Under the pieces are notes generated by a model. It was not told where the DNA came from, searched no databases, and saw only the letters and a program-made list of their open reading frames with translations. A DNA stretch of 64,000 nt from Gracilaria vermiculophylla (lineage: Eukaryota > Rhodophyta > Florideophyceae > Gracilariales > Gracilariaceae), in NCBI GenBank assembly GCA_019155205.2, contig JAHNZQ020000308.1:2928886-2992885 (forward strand). The letters are read 5' to 3'. Position 1 is the first letter of the stretch. Every line of letters starts with the position of its first letter. A program made the translations under genes and the position numbers. Shown one piece after another: positions 57,339-64,000 of the stretch.

Positions 57339-58458
57339 TGTGGTAATGTCAGCCCTCCTTCCGAGGTAGTAGAGCACAACGTCCGTTAGGAGTTTTTGTT
57401 GACTCTAAAGGTGCGTGTTCCTAAAGGTGGTCTCCAGTATCTACTGTCGCGAGACGGGGGAATTCTGAAAGGGGATCCGAAGACACCAAGCGGAGTGGGA
57501 GTTTCACTGGGTCGAAAATGTTCCTTTAGGCCCTGCCATGATGCGACCTGGGGATCGGTGGCTTAGAAACCTGCGTTGATCGACAAGAGAATCTAACCGA
57601 AACAGTAGATGAAACCTCAAGGGTGTTGGATGAAGTGCCTGTGCTGTCACTGACAACTAAATGTTCCGGGGACCATGGGCTGCGTTGAATGTTGACTCTG
57701 TCTGTTACACGTGTGCAGGTGTGCTACTCGGCACGTTGTTCACTACCATATCGTTTCCAGGTGTACACATTGCAAACTCAGCTTAATGTACACCGGATAT
57801 GGTTTAGTGTAATGTGCCTCGTCATGGTAACTATACACACACATTGCTGTATGGACACGAGTGGTGGCGGAATACAGAGAGTGTAAGGTGGTTGAGTGAA
57901 TTTGTGCATTGTCATGGTCTCGTGAGTGTACGGAAGTGTCATGCCTTGTTGTGCCTTGCTGTTGTAAGCATTATTGAATTGTGGCTAGTACATTTATGTC
58001 ATGTCACAATATGATTGGTAGTATTGAGTGTCTTGCCTTTGTAGTGTAATTTCTGATGCAACCTATTCGGTGCGACTGAACCACTATATAAGTCGTGGTC
58101 GAGGCACCTCCAAGTAAATCCAAGCCAGAGCTGGCGATCATTCTTAATATCCCTCCAACCTTCCCTTGCCCTTCTGACCACCAATAAAGGGTGCTTGTCT
58201 TTACTTCCCCAGAGGTAGAACTCAACCGGCAGATTAAGTATCAAGCAGGGAGCCCGCCTCGGCAGGTCTCACTACTGTAGTAAATACCTGCATAAACTAA
58301 CTAAAATAAATATAAATGCTGCCGCCCCTTAAGGATACTGTAGCGCACGCGGGCGGAGTTATGCACCACGTGGTTTAGTCAATAAAATACGAGCTTTCTT
58401 AGGAATATCACGCCATAAAGCCACACCACCATATTTCCTTAGGAGCCACCGTACTAAA
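57339..58458 (-). repeat. 5' LTR of element B, interrupted by a family-3 solo LTR
   Basis: In plus orientation it starts TGTGGTAATGTCAG and ends CACCGTACTAAA (CA decayed to AA). The interruption at 57624-58186 lies in the block CTCAAGGGTGCTTGTC, which is continuous in the other copies. Confidence 0.9.
57624..58186 (+). mobile_element. Solo LTR of family 3 (563 bp), in element B LTR
   Basis: Perfect AAGGG duplication (57619-57623 and 58187-58191). It runs TGTTGGATGAAG...CACCAATA with a TATA box TATATAAG at 58085-58092. Nearly identical to 25637-26199. Confidence 0.93.
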
Positions 58459-58505
58459 AAATGACCGATAATATACTCTTTGGAGGGCGTTGTATTCTAC
58501 CGCGT
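58459..58505. repeat. Repeat X, copy R (second part)
   Basis: AAATGACC...TTTGGAGGGCGTTG continues, by alignment to copies L and S, the repeat cut at 38697 by element B. Confidence 0.45.
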
Positions 58506-58527
58506 AAAACACGTGCTATCGGGAACC

Positions 58528-58760
58528 CTTACAGTAGCCAGCAAACCGCGCGTGGGGGCCACCTGCACGCTTTGAGTCGTCCAACGCGCGCCTCACGTCA
58601 CGCAAAACGCACCGAGTTGGCTGCTCCGCAGTCCACAGTGGAAACGTACGTAAGTCGTGCTTGTGACGTAGAATATTTCCATACATTTGGCATAACTGGA
58701 ATATGGAGAGTCGGTAAAATGCGAAGAAAAATCTCTAAGGAGGGGGTTGCACTACATTAA
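58528..58760. repeat. Repeat X, copy S
   Basis: Full alignment with copy L: ACCCTTACAGTAGCCAGC, CGAGTTGGCTGCTCC, TTTCCATACATTTGGC, GGAGGGGGTTGCA. It stands directly beside the second part of copy R, so it is either a tandem LTR copy or a separate fragment of the same element family. Confidence 0.5.
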
Positions 58761-58833
58761 TTGAACCTGTGGACAAATGAATGACATTGGTTGGAGATAT
58801 ACCAGTCGGATTTGAGCGTACAATACGCTCATA

Positions 58834-60111
58834 CAATGCGTTTCAAAAACATATTACCCCTCAAAAGTGCGCCAAAACTGTACTGTAGACTAGATTTTGC
58901 ACATACTCTATGTAGAATCGTTTCAAAAAGATATGTACACCGTCTTCTTTCTAGTGAAAATGGCTGGAGGCCCGCCACTTTCCATACAAGAACAACTTCA
59001 AATCGTTAAGTTGAACGCCGAGAAACATTCCAATAGTGCTATCGCTAAAAACATAAAGCGTTCTAGGGTCACAATTGCTACTTTTCTCAGAAACCCGACT
59101 CTATATGGCTTAAAACGATCTCCGGGACGCCCGAAGAAGCTCAGCCCAGCAGACAAAAGAGGAATTAAAAGAGATTTGTGTAAGGAAAAGTATCGTGCAA
59201 ACAAATTGGAAAAAATCTCAATCTCAACGTTTCTAAATCAACTATATGGCGGCAGATAAACAGCACAAATTTATTTAAATATAAAAAAATGAAAAAAACT
59301 TTCTTTCTCCAAAACCATCACAAGCAGAAGAGGGTTGACTGGTGTGCTGGTAAAGCTTACTAGAAAAAAGAATGGGAAAACGTTTTTTTTACTGATGAAA
59401 AAAAGATCAATTTGGACGGACCAGATTGCTACAAATTTTACTGGCTCCATCTTCGTAAGGAACGTCATGAGTTTTATACCAGACATTCAGGTGGAGGCTC
59501 TGTAATGGTTTGGGCTGGCATTTTTAAAAAAGGTCTAACGGAAATTGCCTTCATTGAAACAAACATGAATGCGGAAAAATATCAAAAAGTTCTATACAAT
59601 TATTTGCTATCGTTCGGTTTATGTTTTCATGAATAAAATTTCATTTTTCAACAAGATAATGCGCCTGTACACACTTCATCTTTACTCAAAAATTGGCTTA
59701 GGGAGTCTGAAGTATCTGTTTTAGAGTGGCCGGCGCGCTCACCAGATTTGAACCAATTTGAAAACGTTTGGGGTTTGCTGGCGAGGATGGTTTATGCGCA
59801 TGGAAGGCAATTTCAGACAGTTTTTGAACTCAAAAACTGTATCAAAAAACTGCTGGAAATCTATAACAGTTTCAAGTGTAGAAAAGTACATCAATTCGAT
59901 GCCAGAACGTTGCATTAGCGATATACAGCAAAAAGGATGCAAAATAAACTATTGAGCGTCGCGCAGTAAAGATTTGCTATCGATGATCATATGTTTTTGA
60001 AACGGTTTTTTGACTTTACTTTTTTCTGAAACCTATTTTTGTAGGCGTACAGTGTAAGTTTGGTAGTTTTTTGAGATTTCACAGCATGTCGTATGTTTTT
60101 GAAACAGTCTG
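58834..60111 (+). mobile_element. Tc1-type DNA transposon (DD34E), 1278 bp, nearly complete
   Basis: Flanked by TA (58832-58833 and 60112-60113). Terminal inverted repeats share CA...GTTTCAAAAACATA. Transposase from ATG 58960: helix-turn-helix part (SIQEQLQIVKLNAEKHSNSA, SRVTIATFLRNPTLYG), AT-hook-like SPGRPKKLSPADKR, then after a frameshift near 59260 the catalytic core VFFTDEKKINLDGPD, GGGSVMVWAGIFKKGL, FQQDNAPVHTS and WPARSPDLNQFENVWGLL. The second Asp and the Glu are separated by 34 residues, the Tc1 signature. One frameshift, a few stops between 59260 and 59380 and a TAA at 59634-59636 inactivate it. Confidence 0.93.
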
Positions 60112-60738
60112 TATAATCCAGAGAGAAACATTCATACGTTTTGTATATTCGTGCCTCGTTTTTTCACAGACTTTACAGTGCGCACTTTTCGATTGCTTTG
60201 CTTACAGCTTTTATTGTAAATTACCACTACAGAAGCAAAACAGTTGTCTTATTCCTGCCGAGCTGTTACGAGAAGAGTTTTAGACACCGCATTAGAGGTC
60301 TTACGAGAACTAATATTTCGTGAGAAACGCGGAAACATTACGAACACGTACAACAAGGTGCTTACGTGTTAGAAAATTCAAAAGAGAACGGTAGAGTAAT
60401 TTCGTAAACCTCACCAATCTCACGAAATCAAGAGCACCCCCCTCAAAACCAGAACACAGAGCGCCCCAGTTGCTGTGTTGAGTGCGCGCGGTGAACAGGC
60501 TTTCTTGCGCCCCACGTAAGGTTTTATCTCCGCGTGCGTGAGCCCAAGGCCGAACAAGCTTGCTTGTGTTGCGCCGAGCTCACAATGCGTCTGCGCGCGA
60601 AAGGCACTGCTATACCACCGTAAGCGTGCGTCGGTTATCAACTTTGCTTCACTTTTTGCCCTTGCACTGTGAACGGTACTTTGCCACCGATGGTTCCTCA
60701 ACCAGACCTCATCCATCCGCAACGAATCAAACTCAAGC
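60112..60738. other. No recognisable gene; upstream region of the Myb-like ORF
   Basis: AT-rich at first, then GC-richer from 60420. No domain, TATA box or terminal repeat could be assigned with confidence. Confidence 0.45.
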
Positions 60739-61770
60739 ATGCGTCCAGATCGCGATGCCTCCACCAGCCCTAACAAATCGCCGGACACCGAATCTCCAGA
60801 TCTTTCACCATGTCCTTCCAAACCGTCGCGCTCTCCGCAGAGTAACTTCAGCCAGGCATCTCAAGCTCAACACCTTGATCAAGTTTCAATATGCAACCAG
60901 CATTCGTCTACCAAAATACCGCATGCTACCAAGAAGAAACGAATTCGATTTAACCACGCAAAAGACTACCTTCTTTTCCAAGCTGTGTCTTCAGCACGTG
61001 CACACGTAGCTCCCAACGGGGAGACAGGAAAGCGCTTGGAAGAATCAGCACGCAGTTTTGTAGAAGCTGCTGGTAGGGCACGTTATGACGTGTATCTGCC
61101 ATCAATGAAGACTATACGCGACCGATTTGTGATGATCATTGACAAACGCAAAGCGAATGTCAAGCGCACTGCGGCAGCGTCGGAGATTGTGGAGGAAAGA
61201 GGTGCAAAAGTGGTGCTCATGGACGATATGATTCTGGAAATGGACGAGGACGCGGAGAGGAAAAGGGCAGAAGATGCAGAACGCACTGAGAAAGAAAGGA
61301 AACTAATTGAAGCAGAAGAGCAAATAAGAAAGAAGGCGTTGTCGCGCATGAGTGGTCAGGGTCAGGATGACAAAGACGGAGACACGGAAGGGAGTGCAGT
61401 GGTGGAGCAAACTGAAAGTTTAGGAGTTAACAGAGCTTCCACCGGCAAGCCACGCCGCAGGCGTGGCGCCGTAAGTTTAGATTCCGATACGGAGGAACGT
61501 GAATCTTACATCGTAGAAATGGACCAACGCAAGAACTGCGGCGACAAGCGTATTAAAATCGAAGAAGAGAGACTACAACTGGATAGAATGGGGTGCGAGA
61601 GAGAAGAAGCGCGACAAGATCTGGATGAAAGGCGTGTAGCTGTAGAGAAAAAACGCCTCGAACTAGATGTGCGCAAGTACGAGCTGGAAGATCAAGAACG
61701 TAAAGCGGCGGTAGAAGAACGAAAAAGCATGGTGGAAGTACTTACCGCATTAGCAGAGAAGCTTCAGTGA
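60739..61770 (+). CDS. Myb/SANT- or trihelix-like DNA-binding protein with coiled coils (343 aa)
   Basis: An uninterrupted 343-codon ORF. Residues 1-63 are Ser/Pro rich and disordered. Residues about 66-145 begin with a basic KKKRIRF and contain three predicted helices with aromatic anchors (DYLLFQAVSSARAHV, ESARSFVEAAGRARYDVYL, TIRDRFVMIIDKRK), the layout of Myb/SANT-like or trihelix domains. Residues 150-203 and 262-340 are heptad-rich coiled coils (EEERLQLDRM, RRVAVEKKRLELDVRKYELE), and KPRRRR at 237-242 is a possible nuclear signal. Such SANT plus coiled-coil proteins occur as free-standing nuclear proteins and as accessory proteins of PIF/Harbinger transposons; no Harbinger transposase is visible nearby. 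The domain call is by eye. Confidence 0.65.
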   Translation: MRPDRDASTSPNKSPDTESPDLSPCPSKPSRSPQSNFSQASQAQHLDQVSICNQHSSTKIPHATKKKRIRFNHAKDYLLFQAVSSARAHVAPNGETGKRLEESARSFVEAAGRARYDVYLPSMKTIRDRFVMIIDKRKANVKRTAAASEIVEERGAKVVLMDDMILEMDEDAERKRAEDAERTEKERKLIEAEEQIRKKALSRMSGQGQDDKDGDTEGSAVVEQTESLGVNRASTGKPRRRRGAVSLDSDTEERESYIVEMDQRKNCGDKRIKIEEERLQLDRMGCEREEARQDLDERRVAVEKKRLELDVRKYELEDQERKAAVEERKSMVEVLTALAEKLQ

Positions 61771-62450
61771 TCTATTGATGAGGATATGGGCTAATGCGTA
61801 CATCGCGCAGTAAATAAATTGGGTAATGAGTGCATGGTTTAGTGATTGCATGGACCGGTCATAATCGATACTCTACGAAAAATTGCAAAAATTCGTCTTT
61901 AACGTCTTGATGTAGGTGCGACTTTCAATCTATTGTGGATCGCTTTGGCTTATGTTTAGCGATGGTCTTCATTTTTGGAACCAACGTTAACCTCTGCACC
62001 TGTTGAAAAATTTATTGAGACCTTCTGGCAATGGATTGAGTTACACAGACGGTTTGTTTAAAACTCGTAAGATCAGAGCAAAGGTGGTGTGGACGTTGGC
62101 CTTGCAGTTTAAGTACTGCTTCGTCAAACATTAGATCGAGTTTACATACTGCTGTAAACATGGCGGCCAGGCTAGAAAATACTGAATAACCTGACCACCA
62201 GCGTGAAATCACGTCTTAAACTTGTTAAGTAACGCAGAAGTCTTGTACATTAAAGCAAATGGGGCTTGCTGGACCCGTAAAGAACGATTGCTATCCTGAG
62301 ATTACCACATCTGTTTGATATCTTTATACGACCATTCAACAGTTTCCCGAACGGCACTCATTGCAGTGTTGAAGGCTGCCTGTGCAGGCGTTGCCTTTAA
62401 TGTTGCGAGTCCGACCTATAGCCACGGTCGCAGTGTGTATGCACTATCCC
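61771..62450. other. No recognisable gene
   Basis: These 680 bp after the Myb-like ORF have short frames only. ATAAAT at 61812-61817 could belong to its 3' end. Confidence 0.45.
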
Positions 62451-62484
62451 TGTGGTACTGTCAGCCCTCCTGTCAAGGTAGTAG
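62451..62484 (-). repeat. 34-bp fragment of a family-1 LTR terminus
   Basis: TGTGGTACTGTCAGCCCTCC and the following AAGGTAGTAG match the outer end of family-1 LTRs and then stop. It lies 109 bp outside element D and in the same orientation, so it is the remnant of another insertion or of a rearranged D terminus. Confidence 0.7.
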
Positions 62485-62559
62485 TAAGGTCAAATGATAT
62501 GTCGCTTCAGAGTCCAGCATCACAAAGATAGCTTCTGTAGTTCTCCCAGTCATTACACG

Positions 62560-63113
62560 TGTTGTACTGTCAGCCCTCCTGTCGAGGTAGTAAAGCACAA
62601 CGTCCGTTAGGAGTTTTTGGTGACTCCAAAGGCGCGTATTCCTAAAGGTGGTCTCCGGTATCCGCTGTCGCGAGCCGGGGGAATTCTGAAAGGTATCCGC
62701 AAACACCAAGCGGAGGGGAAGGTTCACTGGGCGGACAATGCTTCTACAGGCGCTGCTATGATGCGACCTGGGGATCGGCGGCTTAGAAACTTGCGTGAAT
62801 AGACAAGAGACTCCAACCGGAAAATGTAGAAGAAGACTCAAGGGTGCTTGTCTTTACTTCCCCAGAGGTGGAGCTCAACCGGCATCTTAAATATCTAGCC
62901 TGGAGCCCGCCTCGGCAGGTCGCACTACTGTGCCAATTACCTGCATAAAATATCTAAAATAAATAATAAATTCTACCGTACTTTAAGGATACTGTAGCGC
63001 ACGCAGGCAAGATTATGCACCACGTGGCCCAGGTAGTAAATTACGAACCCTCCTAAGGAATATTATACCTTAAGGCCAAACCACCATATTTCCGTAGGAG
63101 TCACTGTACTACA
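62560..63113 (-). repeat. 3' LTR of element D (family 1, 554 bp)
   Basis: In plus orientation it starts TGTTGTACTGTCAGCC and ends CACTGTACTACA, followed by the polypurine tract TACCCCCTTTCC (plus strand, 63114-63125). The rest of the element lies beyond the window, so the other target copy (ACACG expected) cannot be checked. Confidence 0.9.
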
Positions 63114-63610
63114 TACCCCCTTTCCTGAATTGCACCTTGTCCTCGAGGTGCATCTTGGGCTTTCTTGATCCCTGGGGTGGCTCCTATCGGTGTTGCGGCA
63201 CGTGCGGCCTCTGGTGGTTCGCCCGTTCTCTCCTTCAGGCGCTCGTTCTCTTCTCCATACTCCCACGCGGCGGGTAGCCGCGGGTTCGCGTTTCACTCCT
63301 TGCGGCGTTCGTGGGCTCCAGCTTCTCTTCACCCGGCGATATCCCCCCCTTCTTGGTGTCACCTTTCGGTGCCGCTGCGCCAATCGGCAGCGAGGTTGTC
63401 CGCATCCTCAGGTGCACCGAGCAGCTTCCGTGGACGGAGCGTGGGCCAGTCCCGTAAGGGTACTGACCCCCTGGAGGCGTTAGCCACTCTGACTCCTCCG
63501 AGGTTACTCCTTTTGGCAACACCCGCGTCGTCGCGTCCGCTCATCTCATCCCCGTGAAGGCGCCGAACTCATAGGTTTCTCGTCAGCATCCCCGTCGTTC
63601 TCCATTGGAT
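63114..63610 (+). other. Leader region between LTR and antisense ORF of element D
   Basis: About 500 bp homologous to 9076-9616 (A), 39260-39771 (B) and 51051-50554 (C). It is long, conserved and GC-rich, but I find no shared uninterrupted frame. It is the natural place for a promoter or untranslated leader of the antisense ORF. Confidence 0.5.
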
Positions 63611-64000
63611 ATGAGCGCGCGCCCCGCGATGGTGCGCCATGACTCGCCCAATGCCGGTCGACCGGCTTCGCCTCAGATTCCACGGTGGCGGCTCGACACG
63701 ACTCCCTCCGCAATGGTGCATATAGCAACTCGATCCCCAATTGGTGTCAGGTCTCTATCCTCAGGTACAACCACGGGTTCTGTCGCTATCCACCCTGATG
63801 CATACGCCTTCGGAATGTCTTCTCCTACTCCGGCGCCGACATCCCCTTCCCAATCCGGAGATGTATTACACCTCAACAGGAGGACCGTTCCGTCCAGGCG
63901 AGCACTTCGATCATCGCGCCACGCGGGTGTTCGTCCGGTTCCATAATAGGCGCGTGAGTCTACTGTGTCCAGTGGAGGATTACATTCACCACTTTGGGCC
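63611..64000 (+). pseudogene. Antisense ORF of element D (cut by the window edge)
   Basis: Starts MSARPAMVRHDSPNAGR, then IPRWRLDTTPSAM, SLSSGTTTGSVAIHPDAYAF and GMSSPTPAPTSPS. One extra C near 63851 shifts the frame; after it FRPGEHFDHRATRVFVRF and VSLLCPVEDYIHHFGP align with element B to the window edge. It shows the same start, order and spacing as A, B and C. Confidence 0.72.

Larger units (their letters stand above)
38698..58458 (-). mobile_element. Chromodomain Ty3/gypsy element B (family 1), host of element C
   Basis: Flanked by AATGG (38693-38697) and AATGA (58460-58464, one base off, in an A-run). Subtracting element C and the solo LTR leaves about 10.6 kb, the full length of the family: 5' LTR, primer site, gag, protease, RT, RNase H, integrase [element C], chromodomain, antisense ORF, polypurine tract, 3' LTR. 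It is the only copy here with an undeleted antisense ORF. Its own protease reads DTRAG and its RT box YIDE, so it is inactive. Confidence 0.88.

Noticed and set aside
1..64000. tRNA, rRNA or snRNA genes
   Set aside because: I looked for T-loop (GGTTCGAAT-type) and conserved rRNA motifs by eye and found none convincing; a covariance-model scan would be decisive.

Overview
The window is eukaryotic nuclear DNA: one spliced, conserved gene at the left end, then roughly 55 kb of nested, decaying transposable elements. The organism cannot be fixed from sequence alone. The low gene density, a short 88-bp intron, chromodomain-type Ty3/gypsy elements and a Ty3/gypsy pol of the kind known from oomycetes fit a red alga with repeat-rich intergenic fields (Chondrus-like) or an oomycete. 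Two 100-N assembly gaps are present (35295-35394 and 49579-49678).

Genes: an orphan basic, Arg-rich protein (2585-3796, +) converges with a complete homologue of endoplasmic reticulum metallopeptidase 1 (ERMP1, M28 family; 4586-7394, -, two exons). A third intact ORF (60739-61770, +) encodes a Myb/SANT- or trihelix-like, coiled-coil protein stranded among transposons. Everything else recognisable is mobile DNA.

Mobile DNA, left to right: an internally deleted Tc1-like element (7486-8379) starting 91 bp upstream of the ERMP1 start codon. Gypsy element A (8523-23642, -) has a perfect AAACC target duplication. Inside its protease gene sits a second Ty3/gypsy element N (14795-20939, +), and inside the integrase gene of N sits a solo LTR (19040-19469): three levels of nesting. 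Next come relics of two further minus-strand gypsy elements, G4 (about 26.2-31.2 kb, with a solo LTR beside it) and G3 (about 31.3-38.7 kb, with a copia-like LTR inserted in its reverse transcriptase). Element B (38698-58458, -) has landed in the distal repeat of G3. Element C (43019-51617, +), of the same family as B but in opposite orientation, has landed in the B integrase gene. Another solo LTR (57624-58186) sits in the B 5' LTR. A nearly complete Tc1-like element (58834-60111) and the 3' end of a further family member, D (62560 to the window edge), close the window.

The most unusual feature is shared by elements A, B, C and D. Between the chromodomain end of pol and the 3' LTR lies a long ORF on the strand opposite to gag-pol (about 660 codons in the fullest copy, B 39772-41760). 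Its reading frame and amino-acid sequence are recognisably kept in four independent copies. Related protein blocks lie at the same place and in the same antisense orientation in the distantly related element G4. Its protein resembles no family I recognise. This antisense-encoded retrotransposon protein is my candidate for the undescribed system.
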